A program made the position numbers and the translations under genes. The notes below the pieces were generated by a model. It had not been told where the DNA came from. It searched no databases and saw only the letters and a program-made list of their open reading frames with translations. This document shows, piece after piece, positions 18,522-25,442 of a DNA stretch of 64,000 nt. The DNA comes from CAWCUZ01 sp963798795 (GTDB taxonomy: Bacteria > Acidobacteriota > Vicinamibacteria > Vicinamibacterales > SCN-69-37): the NCBI GenBank assembly GCA_963798795.1, contig CAWCUZ010000002.1, positions 496,001 to 560,000 on the forward strand, given 5' to 3'. Position 1 is the stretch's first letter, and each line of letters opens with the position of its first letter.

Positions 18522-19426
18522 CGCGCAGGGCGGCGCTGGGTATGCTGCTCCTCGGCGGAGCATCCGTCGCCGCGCGGCGGCACCAGACGTTTCGGGCAGC
18601 CACCGAGGCGGTCATCGTGAGCGCATCAGTCGAGCGCAGCAACCGTATCGTGACAGGCTTGACGGCGCGCGACTTCGCTGTCAGCGACAATGGCGTGGCA
18701 CAGACCGTTGACTCGGTGACGGTCGACTCCCTTCCCATCGACCTGACCATCGTCTACGATACGAGCCCCAGCCAGTCGCACCGGCTGGACAGGTTCAAGG
18801 ACGACATCCGCCGCATGGCCGCGATGCTTCGCGCGGAGGACCGGCTCAGGGTCCTGGCGTTCGGCGCCGATCGGCAGGTGGTGGATCTGGCTGGCTGGCA
18901 GCCGCCGGCGGCGGAGCTCCAGACCGATCGCGCGGCGACTGTTCCCGTGTCGCTGGTCAACGACGCCCCGCTGCTCGCGCTCGTCCATCGTCCAGCGGCC
19001 GGCCGCCGGCACCTGATCGTCGCGCTGACTGATGGCGTGGACGCCGGCAGCGCCGCGACGGCCCGGGAGGTCCAGACGACGGCCGAGCGCGCCGACGCCG
19101 TCTTGCACTTGGTCCTGATGGGAAGGACGGCCGGTCCGTCCGCCGGCGGCGCAGGCAACTTCGTTCCTACCGGAGCGGAAGACGGCGGCCGAGACAGGCT
19201 GAAGGCCGCGGCCACGCTGTCCGGTGGCGCGGCTCACGATCGACTCGCCGGAAGCCCTGACCCGGTGGCGGAATTCGCGAACGTGTTCACGGATTTCCGG
19301 CAGACGTACGTGATCCGGTACGCGCCGTCCGGCGTCGATCCGGGCGGCTGGCATCGCATAGAGGTGAGCGTCCCTGGCCTTCGCGGCGCCGTCGTTCGCG
19401 CACGGCACGGCTACTTCGGCCGCTAG
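18518..19426 (+). CDS. secreted VWFA-domain protein, copy 1 (acidobacterial type)
   Basis: About 302 residues. The GTG start overlaps the upstream stop and gives a signal peptide (VTRRAALGMLLLGGASVAA). Then comes the short N-terminal beta-domain typical of acidobacterial VWFA proteins (RIVTGLTARDFAVSDNGVAQ). The von Willebrand A domain follows with an intact MIDAS motif DTSPS in TIVYDTSPSQSHRLDRFKDD, later ADRQVVDLAGW, LIVALTDGVDAGS and DAVLHLVLMG. It ends RHGYFGR. MIDAS proteins bind metal and a partner protein; the ligand is unknown. It is the only one of the three VWFA copies in this island with a complete frame and a complete MIDAS. Confidence 0.8.
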   Translation: MTRRAALGMLLLGGASVAARRHQTFRAATEAVIVSASVERSNRIVTGLTARDFAVSDNGVAQTVDSVTVDSLPIDLTIVYDTSPSQSHRLDRFKDDIRRMAAMLRAEDRLRVLAFGADRQVVDLAGWQPPAAELQTDRAATVPVSLVNDAPLLALVHRPAAGRRHLIVALTDGVDAGSAATAREVQTTAERADAVLHLVLMGRTAGPSAGGAGNFVPTGAEDGGRDRLKAAATLSGGAAHDRLAGSPDPVAEFANVFTDFRQTYVIRYAPSGVDPGGWHRIEVSVPGLRGAVVRARHGYFGR

Positions 19427-19438
19427 CCGGGCGACCAC

Positions 19439-21751
19439 ATGCGCCTGAGCGACCAGCTTCGCTTCGCTTCGCGCCGGCTCGCGGCGCGACCGGCGCTCAC
19501 TGCCACACTGGTCGCCCTTTCGGGACTGGGGATTGGCGTGTGCGCCGCTGCCGGCGCCCTCGTCGACTCGCTGGTTGTCCGTCCGCTGCCGTTCGCCCAA
19601 AGCGATCGGCTCGTCCGCATTCAGACGACGAGAGGGTTCACACGCGAGCTGTTGCAGGCGTGGCGATCGAATCCGGCGTTCCGGGCGGTAGAGGAATTCT
19701 CGCCGCCTCGCGAGGTCATGCTCGGATCGGATCGGAAGCTCACAGCAATCGCGCGTTCGATCTCTCCTGGACTTCTCCACCTGCTCGACGCGCGTCCGGT
19801 CGCCGGCCGGCTCTTCGATACGGCAGATGTCGGGTCAGAGGTCGTCCTGCTGTCCGAACGAGCGTGGCGCCGCGCCTTCGGAGCCGACCCGGAGATCGTC
19901 GGCCGCAGGATTTCTCTCGCGGACGACGCGCCGGTCGTGATCGGCATTGTGTCGTCGAGCTTCAGCTTTCCGGATCCGGACACGGTGGCGTGGACTCCGC
20001 TCGACCCTGCGAGCGATCCGCTCGGCCAAGTGGTCGCGGCCGTCGCTCCGGGCGTCCCTCTCGAGGATGCCGAGGCCGTGGCTCGGAGTCTCACGGCCTC
20101 GGCACACTTGAAGCTGTCACCGCGCGAATTCCACCCATCGTTCCGCTCCCTGGTGCCGGCGCTGGACGACCGTACCCGCAGCGCGCTGGCATTGGCTGGT
20201 GCGGCGGTCGCCATTCTCTTCCTGACGTGCTGCCTGAACGCCGGCGGCCTGGTGCTCGCGGATTTGCGGCGTCGCCAGAACGATGTGGCGATTGCGGTCG
20301 CGCTCGGCGCGAACCGCAGGCAGGTGCTTGGACCGCTCCTCATAGAGCACCTCCTGATTTCCGGCGGATCCCTCGTGGTGGGTCTGCCACTGGCCGAGGT
20401 CCTCGTCCGTGGCGCCGCCGCCGCGTTGCCGGCGGCCTGGACCGCCGCGTCGCTGAACCCGATTGATCTGGACCCCCGCGCGCTGACGCTCGCGGCGGGA
20501 CTGACGACATCGGCTGCTGTGCTGGCCGGCGGGCTGCCGGTCTGGGTCGCGACACGATGGCGGTTCACCGCCGGCCGACTCGGTCGGCGCGGTTCCCGCT
20601 CGCCTGCGTCGAGCCGGCTCGCTGATGCCTTGTCATCGCTTCAGGTGGCGTTCGCGTTCATCCTGCTCCTTGCCGCAGCGCTGCTTGCGCGATCGTTTTT
20701 CGGTCTGGCCGGCGCGGAACGCGGCCTCGACGTCTCGAACGTCGAGGCCGGTACCGTCATCCTGTCGCCGTCTGTCGAGACGCCTGAGGGATTTCGAGCC
20801 GCGGCCCTGGTCGTCCGCGACCGCCTGGCGGCCGTCCCTGGAGTCACGGACGTCGCGATGTCCACGATCAGACCGGGCCGGAGGCCTTTCGCAAAGCCAC
20901 AGCCGGTGGAAGCCGAGCCGTCAGGGATTTCCGCCGAGGTGGCGATCGACCACTACGGGGTGACGCCTGAGTTCTTCCGACTGTATGGCATGTCGCCGGT
21001 TCGCGGGCGGCTCCTCCGTGCGGACGATCCGGCGGATGCGGCCGTCGTGAGCGCCAGGCTCGCCAGACTGCTGTGGCCCGCGGGCGACCCGATCGGTGGT
21101 TCGTTCGGGTTTCTGAGCGTTCGCTATCACGTCGTCGGCGTGGTGCGGGAAGTCACACTGCCGTCGCTCGACCGGGATCTCGATCGACCCGAGTTCTTTT
21201 CAGCCTTCCAGCCGCTCGAGTCGTTTTCGTTCCAGGTGCGGTGCCGGCTCGACTGTGGATCGGTGGACGCGCTGACCGGCACGATTCGAGCGGAATCGCA
21301 GGTGCGGCGCGTGGATGCGGTGCGGCTCCAGGACGAGTTCGACGCCGAGGAGATCCAGCCGCGCCGGACCGCGGCGGCCGGCGCGATCTGTGCGGCGTTC
21401 GCTCTGCTCATTTCACTGGCCGGAAGCTTCAGCGTCTTGTCGTTCAACGTCGCTCAACGCACGCGCGAGTTCGGCGTCCGAGCAGCGCTGGGCGCGGCGC
21501 CAAGGGATCTGAGGGGTCTGATCGTGGCCCGGGCGGCACGGATCACCGTCATCGGGGTCGTGCTCGCCGCGCCATTCGCGTGGATTGCAGTGAAAGGGCT
21601 TTCCGCGATCGAGTTCCGCGTCGGCCCATCGGACGCTCCGAGCTGGGCCCTTGCCGTCGTCACCACCGGTGCGATTGGACTCACGGCTGCCTGGCGCCCC
21701 GCTCGATCCGCGGGTCGAACGGATCCGGCGCGGCTGCTTCGGACGGAGTAG
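19439..21751 (+). CDS. ADOP-type permease (FtsX/MacB-like duplicated permease)
   Basis: 770-residue inner membrane protein with two MacB_PCD plus FtsX halves, the architecture of the acidobacterial duplicated orphan permeases. N-terminal MRLSDQLRFASRRLAARPAL and first membrane helix at 20-45; first periplasmic domain with RPLPFAQSDRLVRI and LLDARPVAGRLF; first FtsX block near 245-370 with RRRQNDVAIAVALGANRRQV; second half with VTPEFFRLYGMSPVRGRLL and RTREFGVRAALGAAPRDLRG; end DPARLLRTE. No ATPase is encoded next to it, which is usual for this family. It starts 12 bases after the VWFA gene and is probably cotranscribed. Confidence 0.85.
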   Translation: MRLSDQLRFASRRLAARPALTATLVALSGLGIGVCAAAGALVDSLVVRPLPFAQSDRLVRIQTTRGFTRELLQAWRSNPAFRAVEEFSPPREVMLGSDRKLTAIARSISPGLLHLLDARPVAGRLFDTADVGSEVVLLSERAWRRAFGADPEIVGRRISLADDAPVVIGIVSSSFSFPDPDTVAWTPLDPASDPLGQVVAAVAPGVPLEDAEAVARSLTASAHLKLSPREFHPSFRSLVPALDDRTRSALALAGAAVAILFLTCCLNAGGLVLADLRRRQNDVAIAVALGANRRQVLGPLLIEHLLISGGSLVVGLPLAEVLVRGAAAALPAAWTAASLNPIDLDPRALTLAAGLTTSAAVLAGGLPVWVATRWRFTAGRLGRRGSRSPASSRLADALSSLQVAFAFILLLAAALLARSFFGLAGAERGLDVSNVEAGTVILSPSVETPEGFRAAALVVRDRLAAVPGVTDVAMSTIRPGRRPFAKPQPVEAEPSGISAEVAIDHYGVTPEFFRLYGMSPVRGRLLRADDPADAAVVSARLARLLWPAGDPIGGSFGFLSVRYHVVGVVREVTLPSLDRDLDRPEFFSAFQPLESFSFQVRCRLDCGSVDALTGTIRAESQVRRVDAVRLQDEFDAEEIQPRRTAAAGAICAAFALLISLAGSFSVLSFNVAQRTREFGVRAALGAAPRDLRGLIVARAARITVIGVVLAAPFAWIAVKGLSAIEFRVGPSDAPSWALAVVTTGAIGLTAAWRPARSAGRTDPARLLRTE

Positions 21752-21849
21752 ACGACGCGGGCGCGTTCTGCTGGGATGTGTGCGACGACTATGGGGGCGT
21801 CTGCGAAAGCGTCGTGTGGGCCTGGGATAACCCGTGCGAGGCCTTCTGC
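21751..21849 (+). pseudogene. 3' relic of a cysteine-rich small protein gene, copy 2
   Basis: Directly after the ADOP stop, one frame reads DDAGAFCWDVCDDYGGVCES then VVWAWDNPCEAFCYS. It contains five cysteines spaced C-x3-C-x6-C-x10-C-x3-C. The ending NPCEAFCY resembles DPCTARCICY at the end of copy 1. There is no start codon, signal peptide or ribosome binding site, so only the C-terminal third survives. It runs at about 21850 into a VWFA fragment in another frame, which marks a deletion junction. Confidence 0.5.
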
Positions 21850-21856
21850 TACTCGC

Positions 21857-22477
21857 GAGTTCGCGCTGGCCGCGCAGCGACTCGACGAGAGCGCGCGGCA
21901 GGTGCTTGCAGGCCTGCTACCCGACGACCGCATCCGCCTGATCACGTTCGACAGCCAGGTGCGCGTCGGACCGGCAGCCGAGTTGCCGCAACGGCGCGGC
22001 GAGCGCGGGGCGGCCCTGTTCGACGCGATCGCGGGCGCGGCCATGCTCCCGGCGGAGGCAGGATTCCGGCGCGTGGTCGTCGCGCTGACCGCAGGCATCG
22101 ACGGCTCCAGCTTTCTGGACGCGCGAACCCGGCGCATGGTGCTGCAGCGCTCCGATGCCGTCGTCTACATCATTGCCATTGCCGGCACGCCACGAGCGTT
22201 CGCCGTGGAGCAGGCTGCAGGCGAAACGCGCGCGGTCGGCGACTACGACTGGGTGCTCCGCCAGATTGCCGAGGACACGGGCGGCCGTCTGTTCACGATG
22301 GAACCGAACGAATCATTCGGGCACGCTCTCACGAATTCTATTCGCGAGATCCGGAATCGCTATGTTATCCGTTATCGCCCCGCTGGAGTGTCGACACCAG
22401 GTTGGCACGCCGTCAGCCTGACCATTAACAGGTCTGGCACATACGATCTTCGGCTCCGGCCGGGATACCTGCGGTAA
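21857..22477 (+). pseudogene. 5'-truncated VWFA-domain gene, copy 2
   Basis: About 206 codons corresponding to the C-terminal two thirds of a VWFA protein: FALAAQRLDESARQVLAGLL, DDRIRLITFDSQVRVGPAAE, RVVVALTAGIDGSSF, DAVVYIIAIAG, IRNRYVIRYRPAGVSTPGWH, ending LRLRPGYLR. The signal peptide, N-terminal beta-domain and the MIDAS strand with DxSxS are missing, cut off at the junction with the cysteine-rich relic. The remaining frame is intact, so the deletion may be recent. An ATG at 21776 opens the frame but lies in the relic and has no recognisable leader. Confidence 0.65.
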
Positions 22478-22528
22478 CCATCCAGCCCAAAGCGGCCCAG
22501 CGTCGTCCGTGCGCGGGCACGACCCTGA

Positions 22529-22557
22529 TTCGCATCCCGTTCCGTCTGTGGTAGGAT
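22529..22557 (+). promoter_or_regulatory. possible sigma-70 promoter of the sigma-54 activator gene
   Basis: TTCGCA-N17-TAGGAT, four of six matches in each box with the ideal spacer. A weak sigma-54-like site (TGGCCGAAACTTGGCC, 22584-22599, correct GG/GC spacing but a poor -12 box) lies between it and the gene and might allow autoregulation. Both are pattern matches only. Confidence 0.3.
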
Positions 22558-22600
22558 ACGTGAACTCTCGAACTGTATCAGGTTGGCCGAAACTTGGCCC

Positions 22601-22624
22601 TGCCTGCCTGCCTGCCTGCCTGCC
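22601..22624. repeat. tetranucleotide repeat (TGCC)6 in the leader of the activator gene
   Basis: Six perfect copies of TGCC end about 30 bases before the ATG at 22654 and just before a CGGAGG sequence. Four-base repeats change length by slipped-strand mispairing. Here a change would alter the leader rather than the frame, unless translation starts at the in-frame TTG at 22594, in which case it would switch the gene on and off. Confidence 0.85.
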
Positions 22625-22653
22625 TCGGAGGTCGCGAGAAGGGGCGGTGCAAC

Positions 22654-24021
22654 ATGGCGACCGTTCTCGTCGTCGACGATGAACCGTCGGTGCGGGACCT
22701 CCTCTGGCGCGGCCTGCAATCGGCCGGACACCGCGCAGTCCTGGCGGGCTCTGCCGAGGCGGCTCTGTCCGCGGCCGCTGCGCATCCTCTGGACGCGGCG
22801 GTCATCGACATACGTCTGCCGGACATGACAGGCGTCGATGTGCTGCCGCGGCTGCGCCGCTTTCATCCGCAGATGGCAGCGGTTGCGCTGACCGGGTTCG
22901 GTTCGGTGGCCGGCGCGGTCGAGGCGCTCCACCGTGGATTCGCGGACTATCTCGAGAAGCCGTTCGACGTCGGCGCTGTCCTCAAGGTTGTCGAGAGCGC
23001 CATGGCCACGCCCCCACACCGGCCGAGTGAAAACACCGAACACCTCGGCTTCGAGGGTCTCGTCGGTTCGAGCCCGGAAATGCTCGGCGTGTTCCGAACG
23101 ATCGAACGAGTCGCGGCGACTCCGTGGCCAGTCCTGGTCCGAGGCGAAACGGGAACCGGGAAAGAGCTCGTCGCCCGCGCGATTCATCACCACTCACCGC
23201 GCCGCGACCGGCCGTTCGTGGACGTGAACTGCTCCAACTTCCCCGAGTCGCTGTTTGACAACGAGTTCTTCGGCCACGAGCGCGGCGCGTTTACGGATGC
23301 CGTCTCGGCGGCGCCCGGTAAGTTCGAACAGGCGAACGGCGGTACGTTGTTTCTGGACGAAATCGGAACCCTTCCACTGGGCTGCCAGGCCAAACTGCTT
23401 CGCGTGCTCCAGAACTGGGAGATTACACGCCTCGGCGGCCGGGAGAAGCGAACCGTCGACGTCCGTCTGGTCACGGCGACGAACGCCGCGCTGGAAGACA
23501 TGGTCCCAATCGGGGGATTTCGCGAGGACCTGCTGCAGCGTCTGAAGGTCTTCGTCATCCGGCTTCCGCCCCTTCGTGAGCGGAGTGGCGACGTCGGTCT
23601 GCTCGTTCGGCATTTCCTGACGATGATTGCCCGCGAGATTCGTTCGGCACCATTGTCGTTGACGCCTGCCGCCGAGGCACTGCTCGTTGCGCATTCCTGG
23701 CCCGGGAACGTGCGTGAGCTGGAACACGTGCTCAGATCCGCTGCAATTGAAAGCGACGGTCACGCGATCGCACCATCCCACCTGCCGCACACGGTCGTGC
23801 ACTCGCACGGAACGCCAGTCACGTCGCCCCCGTCGTTCCGCCCTGGGGGGTTTCTTGCCGCGCGAGAGCGCCTGGTCTCCCAACACGATCGCGAATGGAT
23901 TGAATGGGCGCTGGCGAAGCATGGCGGACACCGCGCGCGAGCTGCCGCGGACCTCGGAATCGATCCCAGGACGCTCCGGACGTGGATGCGCCGTACGGGT
24001 CTGCCCCGGCGGAGCGCCTGA
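22654..24021 (+). CDS. sigma-54-dependent response regulator, NtrC family
   Basis: 455 residues with three domains. Receiver: acidic pair D8-D9, phosphoacceptor D52 in VIDIRLPDMTG, and YLEKPF with the conserved Lys. AAA+ domain: Walker A RGETGTGKELVARA, the sigma-54 loop GAFTDA (consensus GAFTGA), Walker B GGTLFLDEIGTL, sensor-like TATNAALEDM and FREDLLQRLKVFVIRLPPLR. C-terminal Fis-type HTH: HGGHRARAAADLGIDPRTLR. ATG 22654 is preferred over an upstream TTG because it begins directly with the receiver. No histidine kinase gene is nearby. Sigma-54-like sites at 16261 and 24111 are possible targets within the island. Confidence 0.88.
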   Translation: MATVLVVDDEPSVRDLLWRGLQSAGHRAVLAGSAEAALSAAAAHPLDAAVIDIRLPDMTGVDVLPRLRRFHPQMAAVALTGFGSVAGAVEALHRGFADYLEKPFDVGAVLKVVESAMATPPHRPSENTEHLGFEGLVGSSPEMLGVFRTIERVAATPWPVLVRGETGTGKELVARAIHHHSPRRDRPFVDVNCSNFPESLFDNEFFGHERGAFTDAVSAAPGKFEQANGGTLFLDEIGTLPLGCQAKLLRVLQNWEITRLGGREKRTVDVRLVTATNAALEDMVPIGGFREDLLQRLKVFVIRLPPLRERSGDVGLLVRHFLTMIAREIRSAPLSLTPAAEALLVAHSWPGNVRELEHVLRSAAIESDGHAIAPSHLPHTVVHSHGTPVTSPPSFRPGGFLAARERLVSQHDREWIEWALAKHGGHRARAAADLGIDPRTLRTWMRRTGLPRRSA

Positions 24022-24040
24022 TCGGGTCGGTCGATCCCGC

Positions 24041-24066
24041 CGGATCGGATCGCTCGATCCGATCCG
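24041..24066. terminator. 12-bp perfect inverted repeat after the activator gene
   Basis: Arms CGGATCGGATCG and CGATCCGATCCG separated by CT, twenty bases after the stop of the response regulator. A strong hairpin but without a T-run, so termination would need Rho or another aid. It shares the GGATCG/CGATCC core with the inverted repeat at 16195-16212. Confidence 0.45.
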
Positions 24067-24110
24067 CACCGGGCATCACTCGAACGCCTCGGCGCCAGCG
24101 AGTCCGGCCT

Positions 24111-24126
24111 GGGTACAGCTCTTGCT
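24111..24126 (+). promoter_or_regulatory. sigma-54-like promoter before the second DsbA-like gene
   Basis: GGGTACA-GCTC-TTGCT keeps GG and GC with ten bases between them, AC in the -24 box and a perfect TTGCT -12 box. The predicted start of transcription is near 24137, almost at the annotated ATG (24139). Either the mRNA is leaderless or translation starts further in, for example at GTG 24208 just before the membrane helix. Confidence 0.42.
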
Positions 24127-24138
24127 CGAGTCCTGCGC

Positions 24139-24891
24139 ATGAATCACCCAGCCCCATCGCCCGACCCCGCCGGACCTGGCCGGTGGCGCGGCCTCACTCT
24201 GAACCGCGTGGCCACGGTCGTGTTCATCGCCGTCTGTCTCGTCACGATCTGGACGGAGGTCCGACCCACCAGCCGGACGAGCCCGCCCCCACCCCCACCG
24301 GCACGGCCGACGAGACCCGCCCCGCCGCCGCTGCCGGCCGAGCCCATCTCGCTCGAAGGGGCGGTGCTCCGTGGCAATGCCGATGCGCCGCTCGTCCTGC
24401 TCGAGTTCTCGGACTTCCAGTGTCCGTACTGCGGGCGGTTCACGCGCGACACGCTGCCCGCCCTCGAGCGCGACTACATCGACACCGGCAAGGTGCGCCT
24501 GGCGTTTCGGCACCTGCCGCTGTCGATCCACCCATTCGCGGAGAAGGCCGCCGAAAGCGCGGCGTGTGCGGGCCGGCAGGGCCAGTTCTGGCCCATGCAC
24601 GACGCGCTCTTCCTGGATCAGCAGCATCTGGATGGTCCGAACCTCAGCGAGCGAGCCGTCCGCTTGCACCTGGACGAGCCGGCCTTCGAAGCCTGTCTCT
24701 CCGGCGGCGCCGCGGACGCGGTGGCGCGCGACGCGGAGCTGGCCCGCGCGCTCGGCGTCAGCGGAACCCCGGCGTTCTTTCTTGGGCGGCCGGAGGCTGG
24801 CGCGCGCGTGACGCTGACCGATCGACTGTCCGGGGCCCAGCCGCTGGCGCAGTTTGCGGCCGTCATCGACCGGCTGCTGCAGGGGCACTGA
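24139..24891 (+). CDS. DsbA-like thiol oxidoreductase, copy 2, intact
   Basis: 250-residue membrane-anchored DsbA-family protein facing the periplasm. Anchor helix at residues 23-38, a Pro-rich linker at 44-68, then the thioredoxin fold. The active site is C95-P-Y-C98 in LEFSDFQCPYCGRFTRDTLP; the helical insert contains AACAGRQGQFWPMHDALFLD; the cis-Pro loop is GVSGTPAFFLG. It is similar to the disulfide-forming DsbA group with a fused anchor found in many high-GC bacteria. It lies 53 bases before the third cysteine-rich gene, so a likely job is forming disulfides in that product. The reaction direction (oxidase or isomerase) cannot be told from sequence alone. Confidence 0.82.
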   Translation: MNHPAPSPDPAGPGRWRGLTLNRVATVVFIAVCLVTIWTEVRPTSRTSPPPPPPARPTRPAPPPLPAEPISLEGAVLRGNADAPLVLLEFSDFQCPYCGRFTRDTLPALERDYIDTGKVRLAFRHLPLSIHPFAEKAAESAACAGRQGQFWPMHDALFLDQQHLDGPNLSERAVRLHLDEPAFEACLSGGAADAVARDAELARALGVSGTPAFFLGRPEAGARVTLTDRLSGAQPLAQFAAVIDRLLQGH

Positions 24892-24944
24892 GGGCCGTCG
24901 GCACAGGTTCGTTCGACTTCCCTCGCCAATGAAAGGAGCAGGAC

Positions 24945-25361
24945 ATGCGGCAACAACGATGGCTCTGGGTCGCGTTTCTGGTGCTAGTCTGGGTTCGTCT
25001 GGCCGCGCCGGGAGTTGCTTCGCCTCGGGGAGAGTGCTCCAACTCTACCGAGTGTTCCGGGGACTGGGTCTGTGATCCCTCTGACGACGGGGGCACCTGC
25101 AAGCCGTGCGGGGAATACCCCGATGGGTGTGACGACTACGAAGTCTACAGCAATCTGACGGATCCGTTTTGCGACGAGCAAAGCGGGCGGTGTTGGGAAA
25201 ACACGGACTGCCTGGCACCAGGACTCAACTGGGTTGGAGATCCGTGCCAAAATGCGTGCGCTCCATGCGACAACCAGAACGGTTGCCCGTACGACTGTCC
25301 AGACGGTTGGGTCTGCGATTCAGAATTCAACCCCGGCCAGTGTCGTTATGCGGCACGCTGA
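24945..25361 (+). CDS. exported cysteine-rich protein, copy 3
   Basis: 138 residues. Signal peptide MRQQRWLWVAFLVLVWVRLA with cleavage near GVAS. The mature part is acidic and has sixteen cysteines. Two segments share the spacing C-x5-C-x8-C and wording: CSGDWVCDPSDDGGTC near the start and CPDGWVCDSEFNPGQC at the end, so the protein contains an internal repeat. The central DPCQNACAPC matches the motif of copies 1 and 2. An AAAGGAG ribosome binding site stands eight bases before the ATG. No known fold is recognised; EGF- or knottin-like folding is possible but unproven. Confidence 0.65.
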   Translation: MRQQRWLWVAFLVLVWVRLAAPGVASPRGECSNSTECSGDWVCDPSDDGGTCKPCGEYPDGCDDYEVYSNLTDPFCDEQSGRCWENTDCLAPGLNWVGDPCQNACAPCDNQNGCPYDCPDGWVCDSEFNPGQCRYAAR

Positions 25362-25442
25362 CGTTTCGATCGGAGCCGTCAACGTGCGCAACGAACCGAT
25401 AGCCACAGTGGCAGACCAACTACTTCCACCGTAACGCGCACC

